12,143 nt of DNA from Candidatus Hydrogenedentota bacterium (lineage in GTDB: Bacteria > Hydrogenedentota > Hydrogenedentia > Hydrogenedentales > SCBR16-9), in the NCBI GenBank assembly GCA_007116095.1, contig SKJD01000172.1, positions 1 through 12,143 on the forward strand. The letters run 5' to 3'. How positions within the stretch are numbered: the first letter of the stretch is position 1; the number at the start of each line of letters is the position of its first letter. Shown in pieces: positions 1-7,340 of the stretch. A program made the translations under genes and the position numbers. A model generated the notes under the pieces. The model worked only from the letters and a program-made list of their open reading frames with translations. It was not told where the DNA came from and did not search any database.

Positions 1-2172
1 CACCTGCGTTATCTCGGTGCCTTTGGGCAGGCTCACGCGCTTGGGTTTGGTCTTGGCTTCCTTGTCCGCCTCGCCCAATTGCACGTAGGGGCCATAAGGC
101 CCCACCAGCGCATAGACCTTCTGCCCCGACTCAGGCTCAACACCCAGGCCTTCATTGCCCCGGGCTTTCGCCTCGAACATGCCTGCCGCCATCTCTTCCG
201 TCAGCTCATCGTACGTGGTGTCTTCGGGCAGGCTCACGATATTCTCGGAACCACCCTCGCCCCGTTGGAGGAAGGCGCCATTCCGCCCCAGTCGCACCCG
301 GTAGGAATCGCCGTTCTCGGGGTCCTCGCCAATTTGTATCGCCGGGAATTCGATTTCCGGCAGCTCGCTCTCGATGGTCTTGACCAGCCCGTTGCCGAAC
401 TGCCCTTCGCCATAATAGAAATGGGAAAGGAAGTCCACCCAGTCATGGTCGCCCTGGGCGATATCGTCCAGCACGTCTTCCATGCGGGCGGTGAATTTCA
501 GGTCGACGAAGTCCTGGAAGTGCTTGCGCAGCAGCATAATCACCGCGATGCCCTTGAAGGTCGGCACGAGGGTATTGCCCCGCTTGACGACATAGCCGCG
601 GTTCTGGATGGTGGAGATGGTCGGCGCATAGGTGGATGGCCGCCCGATGCCCTCTTCTTCCAGTCGGCGCACCAGGGAGGCCTCGGTAAAACGCGCCGGC
701 GGCTGGGTTTCGTGCCGGAGCGGCTCCGCCTTCTCCAACTGGATCGGCTCACCCGGCCCCACGCGCCAGCCTTCTTGCAGCGGCGGCAACTGAGTGTCTT
801 TCTGGCTCGTGTCCGCCACCTTGAGGTAGCCCGGGAAATCCACCACCGAGCCATTCGCGCGCAGCACGGCCTCGCCGTCACCGCCGATGCTCACCACGAA
901 ATCCACCGTGGTCTTCAGCAACTCGGCGTCCGCCATCTGCGAAGCCAGGGTGCGATTCCAGATCAACCGGTAAAGATTCAGCTCGTCCTTGCCCAATGTC
1001 CCACGCAGGGATTCCGGTGAACGCGAAAGGTCCGTGGGACGTATCGCCTCGTGGGCTTCCTGCGCCGACTTAGACTTCGTGGTGTAGCGCCGCGCACCCT
1101 GGAAATAGCGGTCGCCGAATTCTTGGCGAATCAATTGCTCGGCATCCTGCAACGCCTTGTTGCTCAGAGTCACGGAGTCGGTACGCATGTAGGTGATCAG
1201 ACCTTCGCGCTCCCCGCCGCCCATGTCCACGCCCTCATAGAGGTACTGGGCCGTGCGCATCGTCTGCGCCGGCGACATGTTGAGCAGCGAACTCGCGGCT
1301 TGTTGTAGCGTCGAGGTGATGAAAGGCGGCGCCGGGCGCTGGCGGGTCTGCTTCTGCTCCAAACGCGCGACCTGCCAGGGCAGGGTTGTTTTCAGCGCCT
1401 CACATACCCGTTTGGCGTCGTCCCCCAGCAAGGCAATCACATTCTTAGTCTTCAACATGCCCGTGTTGGCGTCGAAGTCCTTGCCTGCCGCCAGGCGTTG
1501 GCCGCCGAGCGAAATCAGGGTCGCCTTGAACGGTGTGTTTTCCGCGCTCAGTTGCGCTTCGATGTCCCAGTATTCGGCTTTGTGGAAGGCCCGACGGGCT
1601 TCTTCCTGCTCCACGACCAGGCGCACGGCAACACTCTGCACCCGGCCTGCGCTCAGGTTTGGTCCGACCTTCTTCCACAGCACCGGGGACAGGGAATAGC
1701 CATAGAGCCGGTCCAGGATGCGGCGGCTTTCCTGCGCACGGACCAGTTGGTTGTCCACGTCGCGGGGCGCGCTGATGGCCTCGTCAATTGCCGATTTCGT
1801 CACCTCATGGAAGACAATGCGCCGCACGGGAACCTTGGGCTTCAATATTTCCAGCAAATGCCAGCTTATCGACTCCCCTTCGCGGTCCTCATCCGTCGCG
1901 AGTACAATCTCATCGGCCTCTTTGGCCATTTTCTTTAATTCGGCAACCCGTTTCTTGCTTTCAGTCGGGATCACATAATAAGGGGTAAATTTATCGTCGA
2001 TATCCACGGCCATGCGCGCCCACGGCTTTTCCTTGATCTTCAAGGGCACTTCGGATGCGGAATTCGGCAAGTCCCGTATATGGCCGTAGCTGGCGACCAC
2101 CTTATACTCATTGCCCAAAAATCGACTTATGGTCTTCGCCTTTGCGGGCGACTCAACAATCACCAGTTTCAA
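1..2172 (-). CDS. topA: DNA topoisomerase I (type IA), 3' end cut by the window edge
   Basis: TopA relaxes negatively supercoiled DNA by cutting one strand through a 5'-phosphotyrosine. The first 724 codons are present and open. The Toprim domain opens with KLVIVESPAKAKT (E7 is the metal/acid-base Glu) and carries TDEDREGE (D94, D96, E98). SAGRVQS follows, and the active-site Tyr is Y328 in TYMRTDS. Residues from about 610 onward are Gly-rich repeats (VRLGRNGAFLQRGEG, then ALVGPYGPYVQLGE) of the TopA C-terminal repeat type. No CxxC zinc ribbon is visible in the part present. An in-frame TGA lies upstream with no ATG between it and the conserved N terminus, so TTG at 2172 is the best start. 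An AGGA lies 10 nt before it. The gene is divergent from xerC. Identity is certain; the C-terminal end lies outside the window. Confidence 0.97.
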   Translation of the reverse strand, partial: MKLVIVESPAKAKTISRFLGNEYKVVASYGHIRDLPNSASEVPLKIKEKPWARMAVDIDDKFTPYYVIPTESKKRVAELKKMAKEADEIVLATDEDREGESISWHLLEILKPKVPVRRIVFHEVTKSAIDEAISAPRDVDNQLVRAQESRRILDRLYGYSLSPVLWKKVGPNLSAGRVQSVAVRLVVEQEEARRAFHKAEYWDIEAQLSAENTPFKATLISLGGQRLAAGKDFDANTGMLKTKNVIALLGDDAKRVCEALKTTLPWQVARLEQKQTRQRPAPPFITSTLQQAASSLLNMSPAQTMRTAQYLYEGVDMGGGEREGLITYMRTDSVTLSNKALQDAEQLIRQEFGDRYFQGARRYTTKSKSAQEAHEAIRPTDLSRSPESLRGTLGKDELNLYRLIWNRTLASQMADAELLKTTVDFVVSIGGDGEAVLRANGSVVDFPGYLKVADTSQKDTQLPPLQEGWRVGPGEPIQLEKAEPLRHETQPPARFTEASLVRRLEEEGIGRPSTYAPTISTIQNRGYVVKRGNTLVPTFKGIAVIMLLRKHFQDFVDLKFTARMEDVLDDIAQGDHDWVDFLSHFYYGEGQFGNGLVKTIESELPEIEFPAIQIGEDPENGDSYRVRLGRNGAFLQRGEGGSENIVSLPEDTTYDELTEEMAAGMFEAKARGNEGLGVEPESGQKVYALVGPYGPYVQLGEADKEAKTKPKRVSLPKGTEITQV

Positions 2173-2199
2173 TCGTTTCGTATCCTTATAGTACGTATC

Positions 2200-2216
2200 G
2201 GGTATCGGACATACCC
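2200..2216. promoter_or_regulatory. Inverted repeat GGGTAT-N5-ATACCC upstream of topA
   Basis: This is a perfect 6-bp inverted repeat with a 5-nt spacer, 28 bp upstream of the topA TTG start. In DNA it could be an operator. In RNA it could be a small hairpin in the topA leader, just before the AGGA ribosome-binding sequence. It is seen directly; the function is inferred. Confidence 0.35.
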
Positions 2217-2415
2217 TGCATCAATAGCGGCAACACCGGGTACAATGCTTTGCTTCGGTCCGGTAAAGTGGAACCGAAATCGTATTACCATATATACCAC
2301 ATGTCCGGTCATTTTCCTGACGACAACAGGGATGCGTAACTACAACCCGCCTCACCGGGCGGGCGCGCCCATGCGCATTCCCTGACACAATCGCCCTGTT
2401 CCGGCACGGCCGCAA

Positions 2416-2434
2416 AGTGTGTATAATACAAACT
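2416..2434 (+). promoter_or_regulatory. Consensus -10 box inside a 19-bp dyad (candidate xerC promoter/operator)
   Basis: TATAAT at 2422-2427 is a perfect -10 hexamer. At 17 bp upstream the hexamer is TTCCGG, a weak -35. The -10 box is embedded in a dyad whose arms match at 8 of 9 pairs around A2425, with the perfect core TGTAT-A-ATACA. A regulator bound here would cover the -10 box. Read on the plus strand it would give xerC a leader of about 330 nt, or it could drive a short untranslated RNA. Confidence 0.4.
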
Positions 2435-2761
2435 GAGGCGTCTAAAAACCATATCAGCCCATGAACACTGCATGCAATTTCCCGAATTTTGACGTAGCCA
2501 CCGGGAACCGACGCCATGTGTGACACATCGCCTCCCGGGTTGGGTTGCATGGAAGCGCATCGCACAGAAAATTGGTTGACAGGCCCGCCTTAACCGTAGC
2601 AGCAACGGAATTGGCGGTCAGGCATCAACGACAACAGCGGGCGTTGGCAATGGCCGCGACGCCGTGCGATGTGGTAACGCCGGGGTTTGGCCGCCTATCA
2701 TATAGACCTTGCTCCGCCAAACACAAACCGGGGCGCATCTGTTCCACCGCCCGTTCCAGCC

Positions 2762-3715
2762 ATGAAAAAGGCCGCTACTGCGATGTCATACGCTGAAATC
2801 CTGGATTTTATCCGCTATATGCGCATTGAACGCAATTATTCGCCACATACATTGCGGGCCTACCTGCATGATCTGGATCAATTCTGTGATTTCCTCGAAG
2901 TCGGTCCCGAGGCATTACGTCGTGCGGAAGGCGAAGCCCGTGTAACGGCCAGCATCGAACACCTCGTTCAGGCGCAAAAGGCGCAAATCCGGGCCTACCT
3001 CGCCCACCTGCAAAGCGCGGGGGCCAGTCCACGCACGGCAGCCCGCAAACTGGCCTCCCTCCGCGCCGCCTACCGCTATTTCAACCGCACAGGCCGCCTG
3101 GACCACAACCCGGCGCGGGAAGTCGCCACGCCAAAGCTGCGCCGGGACCTTCCGGAGGTATTGAGTATCCCGGAGGTGACCGCCCTGATGGAGGCCCCGG
3201 ACACAAGTACAGCGCTGGGGCTCCGGGATCGGGCCGTGCTGGAGGTCCTGTATTCCAGTGGTGTGCGTGCGGCGGAACTGGCCGGGTCAACAATGCCGAA
3301 CGTGAATCTCGCGCAAGGTTTCATGCGGGTGCTGGGAAAAAGGCGCAAGGAACGCCTGGCGCAGCTTGGTTCCTACGCCATTGCCGCGCTGGAAGCCTAT
3401 TTCCCGGTGCGCCTAAAACTTCTGACACAGGACACCGATCGGGTCTTTCTCAACGCCCGCGGCGGGCCCCTGACCACCCGCAGCATTCAGCGTATTGTGG
3501 AAAAACATGTGCGGCTGGTGCTGCCGGGCCGAAAGGCGGTGTCGCCGCACACCTTGCGCCACACCTTCGCCACGCATATGCTGGACGGCGGGGCGGACTT
3601 GCGCGTGATTCAGGAGCTATTGGGCCATGAAAACCTCTCGAGTACCCAAATCTACACGCACATGAGCCTCGCCCGTTTGAAAGCCATCTACCAGGAAGCG
3701 CACCCGCACGCCTGA
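2762..3715 (+). CDS. xerC: Tyrosine recombinase XerC
   Basis: This site-specific recombinase would resolve chromosome dimers at dif together with XerD. From ATG 2762 it has 317 residues, close to the roughly 300 usual for the family. The N-terminal SAM-like core-binding domain includes ERNYSPHTLRAY. The catalytic domain holds the full set: R169 (SGVRAAEL), K193 (LGKRRKER), H263 and R266 (SPHTLRH), H289 (LLGH) and the nucleophile Y298 (TQIYTH). The C-terminal QEAHPHA resembles the AHPRA end of XerC more than XerD. A TTG at 2687 would add 25 atypical residues, so ATG 2762 is preferred; ATG 2783 is also possible. No strong Shine-Dalgarno is seen. A partner XerD is not in the window, and no dif site was recognised. 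Confidence 0.92.
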   Translation: MKKAATAMSYAEILDFIRYMRIERNYSPHTLRAYLHDLDQFCDFLEVGPEALRRAEGEARVTASIEHLVQAQKAQIRAYLAHLQSAGASPRTAARKLASLRAAYRYFNRTGRLDHNPAREVATPKLRRDLPEVLSIPEVTALMEAPDTSTALGLRDRAVLEVLYSSGVRAAELAGSTMPNVNLAQGFMRVLGKRRKERLAQLGSYAIAALEAYFPVRLKLLTQDTDRVFLNARGGPLTTRSIQRIVEKHVRLVLPGRKAVSPHTLRHTFATHMLDGGADLRVIQELLGHENLSSTQIYTHMSLARLKAIYQEAHPHA

Positions 3716-3821
3716 ATCGCCCCGAAGCCGACGCACAAGCGACAATAACGCGGGTCCGGAAGCGGCGCATTAAAACGCGGCGCCGGAGGTTACGGGATAC
3801 ATTCCCGCAGCCGTTGTAAAA

Positions 3822-3851
3822 TTGACTTATTTGCTCAGAATACGGTATGGT
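3822..3851 (+). promoter_or_regulatory. Candidate sigma-70 promoter for the rpmH cluster
   Basis: TTGACT at 3822-3827 is followed after 18 bp by TATGGT at 3846-3851, matching the consensus hexamers at 5 and 4 of 6 positions. It is the best pair I can see upstream of rpmH. It would give a leader of about 385 nt. The -10 overlaps the dyad at 3845-3861. Confidence 0.35.
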
Positions 3852-3861
3852 ATGCCCATAC
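3845..3861. repeat. Inverted repeat GTATGG-N5-CCATAC over the candidate -10
   Basis: This is a perfect 6-bp inverted repeat with a 5-nt spacer, the same geometry as the dyad upstream of topA. It overlaps the -10 of the candidate rpmH-cluster promoter, so it could be an operator. Seen directly; role inferred. Confidence 0.35.
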
Positions 3862-3877
3862 GTTATGGTGGAATTTT

Positions 3878-3895
3878 GTATGTGCCCGGGCATAC
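3878..3895. repeat. Inverted repeat GTATG-N8-CATAC
   Basis: This is a second GTATG/CATAC pair, 16 bp downstream of the dyad at 3845-3861. Its centre contains CCCGGG. It may be a second binding site or a weak leader hairpin. Confidence 0.25.
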
Positions 3896-4181
3896 GCCAT
3901 TCAGGCCGTTGGGCCCCGGGACAGGACAATTTCCAGGCATTTTTGCCTATCTCAACACGCAGACACCCTGTTACGACACGCTTATTCGGCATTCGGTGGC
4001 AGGTGTCCCGCGTCGCTACCTTGCATGGCGCCGTTACACGTAGATGCCTTGATTTCACGGAAGGCACGCTATGGCCGGGGGTGATTCCAGCAAGCTGAGG
4101 CAGCCTGTTCCTCCCCATCATAACCTGGAACCGGTCGATATGAAGTCGACACATTTTCCCGTATGCACCAAGTAATTTATG

Positions 4182-4204
4182 GCCGACGTCGCAAAGACGC
4201 CGGC
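4182..4204 (+). other. Imperfect hairpin in the rpmH leader
   Basis: GCCGACGTC (4182-4190) can pair with GACGCCGGC (4196-4204) around the loop GCAAA, with one internal A/C mismatch. It is followed by an A-rich stretch, not a T-run, so it is not a terminator. It lies 27 nt before the rpmH AGGAG and may be part of the 5' untranslated structure. Confidence 0.3.
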
Positions 4205-4241
4205 TCGAAAAAACATCCCGAAATTTACAAAGGAGTCCATT

Positions 4242-4376
4242 ATGAAGCGTACATTTCAGCCCTCCAACATCCGCCGGAAGCGCAACCACGGCTTCCGCGC
4301 CCGCATGGCCACCAAAGCTGGCCGCAACATTATCAACAGCCGCCGTCGCAAGGGCCGCAAGCGCCTGGCCGCCTAA
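4242..4376 (+). CDS. rpmH: Large ribosomal subunit protein bL34
   Basis: L34 is a small basic protein of the 50S subunit that contacts 23S rRNA. The 44-residue product begins [19 protein letters not shown] and ends GRKRLAA, the standard full-length bacterial L34. It has the strongest translation start in the window: AGGAG at 4231-4235, six nucleotides before the ATG. It heads the rpmH-rnpA-yidD-yidC-khpB-mnmE cluster. The rnpA reading frame also stays open across the whole gene in another frame (from ATG 4163), which recalls the nested arrangement known in Thermus. Confidence 0.98.
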   Translation: MKRTFQPSNIRRKRNHGFRARMATKAGRNIINSRRRKGRKRLAA

Positions 4377-4385
4377 ATCGCATCA

Positions 4386-4409
4386 ATGAATCGTTTGCGC
4401 TACATTTGA
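4386..4409 (+). other. Minicistron whose stop overlaps the rnpA start
   Basis: A 7-codon frame (MNRLRYI) starts with ATG ten bases after the rpmH stop and ends with TGA at 4407-4409. That TGA overlaps the TTG rnpA start (4406-4408) as TTGA. It could pass ribosomes from rpmH to rnpA by termination and reinitiation. It has no Shine-Dalgarno of its own and may be chance. Confidence 0.25.
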
Positions 4410-4816
4410 GTAAGGCGGAAAAAGCGTTAGCAGCTTCGGAATCCCAAGGTTTTCCCCGCGCCTACCGCATCACCCGAAAAGCCGACTATGATGCGGTATT
4501 CCGCGGTGGTCGCAAGCGGGTCAGCCCGTATCTGGTTTGTTACCTCCTGCAGAAGCCGGAGGGCAATAGCCGGTTGGGGCTGGCGGTATCGCGCAAGGTG
4601 GGTCCGGCGGTCATACGAAATCGGGTGAAGCGCTGTCTGCGGGAGTGCTTCCGGCGACTGCGCCCTGGCCTGACCGTCCCCCTCGACATTGTGGTGGTGG
4701 CGCGGCCGGCATGTGCTGGGCTGTCCAACGCGGCATTGACCCGGGACTTTGAGAAGCTCCTGCGCCCGTGGCGGGAAGCGCCCCAGGGGGAGTCAGAGGC
4801 CGATAAACGCGGATAG
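4406..4816 (+). CDS. rnpA: Ribonuclease P protein component
   Basis: RnpA helps the RNase P RNA bind precursor tRNA and remove the 5' leader. The family is shown by [20 protein letters not shown] at residues 16-35, [17 protein letters not shown] at 57-73 and the signature RNRVKR at 71-76, followed by LDIVVVARP. No in-frame ATG lies between the rpmH stop and the conserved region. TTG 4406 gives 136 residues, near the usual 110-130, but has no visible Shine-Dalgarno. The only in-frame ATG is 4163, which would give 217 residues and completely enclose rpmH. Thermus uses such a nested form, so it cannot be excluded here. The gene ends 11 bp before yidD. Confidence 0.92.
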   Translation: MSKAEKALAASESQGFPRAYRITRKADYDAVFRGGRKRVSPYLVCYLLQKPEGNSRLGLAVSRKVGPAVIRNRVKRCLRECFRRLRPGLTVPLDIVVVARPACAGLSNAALTRDFEKLLRPWREAPQGESEADKRG

Positions 4817-4827
4817 GCGGATTTCAC

Positions 4828-5082
4828 ATGGCAGGCAGGTTTGTTGCAAATGTGATAATACTTTGCATTCGACTGTACCAACGCTTTATCTCACCCCTGC
4901 TGGGATCGCAATGCCGGTTCTATCCCACCTGCTCACAATACGCCATCGAAGCCTTACGCACCCATGGCGTGATCGTGGGCAGCGCCTATACCCTGTGGCG
5001 GATAGTACGGTGTCAGCCATTTTGCCAGGGCGGTCTGGACCCGGTCCCGCCAAAGGACGTCCCCAAACAACGGACGCCATGA
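4828..5082 (+). CDS. yidD: Membrane protein insertion efficiency factor YidD
   Basis: YidD is a small membrane-associated protein that assists YidC-dependent insertion of inner-membrane proteins. The 84-residue product has the family core: an N-terminal amphipathic segment ending in [11 protein letters not shown], then [15 protein letters not shown] (C29 and C35), HGVIVG, and [14 protein letters not shown] (C62, C66). Length and motif order are normal. It starts 11 bp after rnpA, consistent with co-transcription, and lies about 200 bp before yidC, its functional partner. No strong Shine-Dalgarno is visible. Confidence 0.96.
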   Translation: MAGRFVANVIILCIRLYQRFISPLLGSQCRFYPTCSQYAIEALRTHGVIVGSAYTLWRIVRCQPFCQGGLDPVPPKDVPKQRTP

Positions 5083-5280
5083 ACGGCGCGTATTTCCGGA
5101 GTGAACAGCCAGCCTGGGGCAATAGGCCACAGACAGGCAGTCAGGTTCCGTCCCTGTAATGCCGCCGCCAGGCATCTAAAGCGCAATCTTATCTGAATTT
5201 AGCAGCCTGAAAGGCTGGCGCGGTCGAGGTGTACGAAACGCCGGGCCAGCCACCGGAACAGGCGCGGGAGAATTAAAGTC
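5083..5280. other. yidD-yidC spacer with a small hairpin
   Basis: No gene is supported in these 198 bp. A perfect 6-bp hairpin, CAGCCT-GAA-AGGCTG, lies at 5203-5217. It has no T-run after it, so it may be a leader structure rather than a terminator. A GGAG near 5269-5272 precedes the TTG candidate start of yidC. Confidence 0.4.
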
Positions 5281-7179
5281 TTGCTGGGTGATGAAAACCG
5301 CGACAAGCAAATGCTTCGCAACCAGTTCCTTGCGATCTTGTTGATGACCCTCCTCGTAATCGGATGGTCCTACTTCTTCATGCCGACCTATGTGCCGGAG
5401 CAAACGGACCCCGAGCAAATTGCCCGGGAGTGGGAAGCCCCGGAGGAACGGGACCCCGTCGACCGGGTAATGGAAAGCCTGGAGACGGAACGCAGCCCCG
5501 AGGACGACAGTCCCCTGGCCGGCCAGCTTCCCCCACGGGTTGCCGAGGCGGAATTGCCGTCCCCGGATGAGGACATCGTACTCAGCAACGACCATATTGT
5601 CCTGCATTTCACCCCCGTGGGCGCCCGCCTGCGGGAAGCCCACCTGGTCTTGCGCGCCGACGGCACGGACACGGTCCAACTGGTTCCGGATCAGTCCGGT
5701 CTGGGAGCCAATGCGGTCTACCCCATGGGCCTCATGTTCATGGAAGACTTTCTGGGCGACGCGCTGGACCACCGCCACTGGGACTATACACCGGGTGAAG
5801 ACGGCAAGTCGGTTATGTTTTCCATTGAAGTGCCGGAGCTGGTGCGCATTGAAAAACACTTCGCACTCTCCGACCGGCCGATGGTGCTGGATGTGGATGT
5901 GTCCTTCACCAACCTGGAATCCCGTCCCCGCCTGCTCGGCCTGGACACCCGCGAACCCGCCTATTCCCTGTATTGGGGCCCGAATGTTGAATCCGGCGAC
6001 GCGGATCGCGGGGTGCAGCAGGAGGTGCTGTGGCGACGCGATGAAACGCTGGACAGCTTCCCCACCGCCAACCTCAGCCTGCCCCAAGCCGGCGATCCCT
6101 TTTCTGAGCGCGTGTTATCCCCGGATTTCGTCGCGATCAAAAGCGCCTTTTTCGCGGTCGCCATGCGCCCCGATTTTGACGAAGCCCACGGCTGGGCGCT
6201 CGGCACGCCGGAGCGCTTCCGCGTTGGGGTCGGCGCGCCCCGGATGGACATCCCCGCGGGCGGCACAGACCAACGCAGCTTTCAGGTCTACCTCGGCCCA
6301 ACCCAGCTCGACGCCCTGCGCGGAGCCTGGGATGGCCTCGATTCCGTCTTGCAGTTTTTTACGATGTTTGGATTTATGGACTGGTTCGCCAAGCTCCTGC
6401 TTGGGGTCCTGAACTGGTTCTACGGCAGCGCCATTGCCAACTACGGGCTCGCCATCATCTTCCTGACCGTTGTCGTGCGCACGATCATGTTCCCGCTGAC
6501 CTACAAGAGCATGATCAGCATGAAGAAGATGCAAAAGCTGGCCCCTGAAATGGAGAAGATAAAGAAAGAAGTCGGGGAAGACGCCCAGGAAATGCAGAAG
6601 CGCATGATGGCGCTGTACAAGGAGCGGAATGTGAACCCGCTCGGCGGCTGCCTGCCGCTGCTTTTGCAAATGCCTGTGTTCATCGCCCTGTACCGTATGT
6701 TGTGGAGCGCCTTCGAACTGCGCCGGGCTCCCTTTATCCTGTGGATTGAGGACCTCTCCGAGCCGGACCGTCTGTTCAGTCTCCCCTTCTCCATTCCTGT
6801 TCCCTTTGCGCAAACTCCGCTGGACAGTTTCAACCTCTTGCCCATCTTGATGGGACTCGCCATGGTGGCCAGCATGAAGCTGATGCCGACGACCACCGTG
6901 CAGTCCCCGCAGCAGAAGATGATTATGACGCTGATGCCGATTGTGTTCAGTGTCATCTGCTACAACATGGCCTCCGGACTGAATCTGTACATCCTGACCA
7001 GCACGCTGTTGGGTATTGCGCAGAATTTTTTCATTCACCGCGTCGATATTGATGTCGACGTGAAGAAGAAAAAGCAGCCTGCGAAAAAGCCGCGGAATTT
7101 CTACGCCGCGGCCCAGGTGAAAAAGCGCGAAATGGCCCGGGAAGCCAAACAGAACAAGAAGAAGAAATCCGGAAAATAA
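5281..7179 (+). CDS. yidC: Membrane protein insertase YidC (diderm type)
   Basis: YidC inserts and folds inner-membrane proteins, alone or with SecYEG. The 632-residue product has an N-terminal membrane segment (about residues 16-34, LAILLMTLLVIGW). A large periplasmic domain follows (about 75-355), as in Gram-negative bacteria. The conserved 60KD_IMP core begins near residue 363. Its first core helix carries the essential Arg of the hydrophilic groove (R400, VVVRTIMFPLTYK). The cytoplasmic charged loop (KKMQKLAPEMEKIKK) and NPLGGCLPLLLQMPVF follow. The Lys-rich tail after about residue 594 is of the kind that contacts ribosomes. TTG 5281 is preferred because a GGAG lies 10 nt upstream; ATG 5311 would remove only ten residues before the membrane segment. 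Confidence 0.95.
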   Translation: MLGDENRDKQMLRNQFLAILLMTLLVIGWSYFFMPTYVPEQTDPEQIAREWEAPEERDPVDRVMESLETERSPEDDSPLAGQLPPRVAEAELPSPDEDIVLSNDHIVLHFTPVGARLREAHLVLRADGTDTVQLVPDQSGLGANAVYPMGLMFMEDFLGDALDHRHWDYTPGEDGKSVMFSIEVPELVRIEKHFALSDRPMVLDVDVSFTNLESRPRLLGLDTREPAYSLYWGPNVESGDADRGVQQEVLWRRDETLDSFPTANLSLPQAGDPFSERVLSPDFVAIKSAFFAVAMRPDFDEAHGWALGTPERFRVGVGAPRMDIPAGGTDQRSFQVYLGPTQLDALRGAWDGLDSVLQFFTMFGFMDWFAKLLLGVLNWFYGSAIANYGLAIIFLTVVVRTIMFPLTYKSMISMKKMQKLAPEMEKIKKEVGEDAQEMQKRMMALYKERNVNPLGGCLPLLLQMPVFIALYRMLWSAFELRRAPFILWIEDLSEPDRLFSLPFSIPVPFAQTPLDSFNLLPILMGLAMVASMKLMPTTTVQSPQQKMIMTLMPIVFSVICYNMASGLNLYILTSTLLGIAQNFFIHRVDIDVDVKKKKQPAKKPRNFYAAAQVKKREMAREAKQNKKKKSGK

Positions 7180-7201
7180 GCTGGCTTCCCCTGCGGCCCG
7201 A

Positions 7202-7214
7202 CGGCGAATCGCCG
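7202..7214. other. Short GC hairpin after yidC
   Basis: CGGCG-AAT-CGCCG is a perfect 5-bp stem 22 bp after the yidC stop. No T-run follows, so it is unlikely to be a Rho-independent terminator. It may stabilise the message 3' end or be chance. Confidence 0.25.
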
Positions 7215-7250
7215 GAACACGCCGCTTCACCACGAGGCATAAGCGAACAC

Positions 7251-7340
7251 ATGATTAAACGAGCCTGGACACAGGACCGGGAGGCAATGGCGGCGGAGAG
7301 GCGTCGGCAGCAGCCCGTTTGGAGAAAATTTCTGGTATGA
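7251..7340 (+). CDS. Possible 29-residue ORF overlapping the khpB start
   Basis: An ATG frame of 29 codons, rich in Arg and Gln (MIKRAWTQDREAM at the start, VWRKFLV at the end), stops with a TGA that overlaps the khpB ATG as ATGA. A GAGG lies 13 nt upstream, farther than ideal. I do not recognise the peptide. It could be a leader cistron that couples khpB translation, or chance. Confidence 0.3.
   Translation: MIKRAWTQDREAMAAERRRQQPVWRKFLV

Larger units (their letters stand above)
2173..2761. other. Divergent topA/xerC intergenic region, no convincing gene
   Basis: This 589-bp stretch separates two divergently read genes and should hold both promoters. The reading frames across it are rich in Cys, Arg and His with no recognisable motif, and look like chance. 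It contains a dyad near the topA start (2200-2216) and a consensus -10 box inside another dyad (2416-2434). On the minus strand an extended -10-like TGGTATATA (2291-2299) could serve topA, but its -35 is weak. A GC-rich stem, CCCGCC (2346-2351) with GGCGGG (2358-2363), has no T-run and is not a terminator. Confidence 0.6.
3716..4241. other. xerC-rpmH intergenic region, no convincing gene
   Basis: This 526-bp stretch lies between the xerC stop and rpmH. The short reading frames here have no family resemblance and poor composition. Because rpmH often sits near dnaA and the replication origin, I looked for DnaA boxes of the TTATCCACA type and found none. It does contain a candidate promoter (3822-3851), two GTAT/ATAC dyads (3845-3861 and 3878-3895) and an imperfect hairpin (4182-4204). 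No T-run follows a strong stem after xerC, so no intrinsic terminator is visible. Confidence 0.6.

Noticed and set aside
79..1020. A 313-codon plus-strand frame opposite topA
   Set aside because: It is the complementary frame of the clear topA sequence and is rich in His, Arg and Leu with no motif. It is a by-product of GC-rich codon use.
2576..2581. Perfect TTGACA upstream of xerC
   Set aside because: No acceptable -10 hexamer lies 16-18 bp downstream (GCAGCA at 17 bp).
2221..2605. Minus-strand frames of about 100 codons between topA and xerC
   Set aside because: Cys/Arg-rich composition, no ribosome-binding site and no recognisable domain.
3822..4098. Short plus-strand frames between xerC and rpmH
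   Set aside because: They overlap each other, lack Shine-Dalgarno sequences and do not resemble any family.
3716..4241. Replication origin near rpmH
   Set aside because: No DnaA boxes of the TTATCCACA type, no AT-rich unwinding element and no dnaA gene in view.
6115..7233. A 372-codon minus-strand frame opposite yidC
   Set aside because: It is the reverse complement of the conserved YidC core, with His/Gln-rich low-quality sequence.
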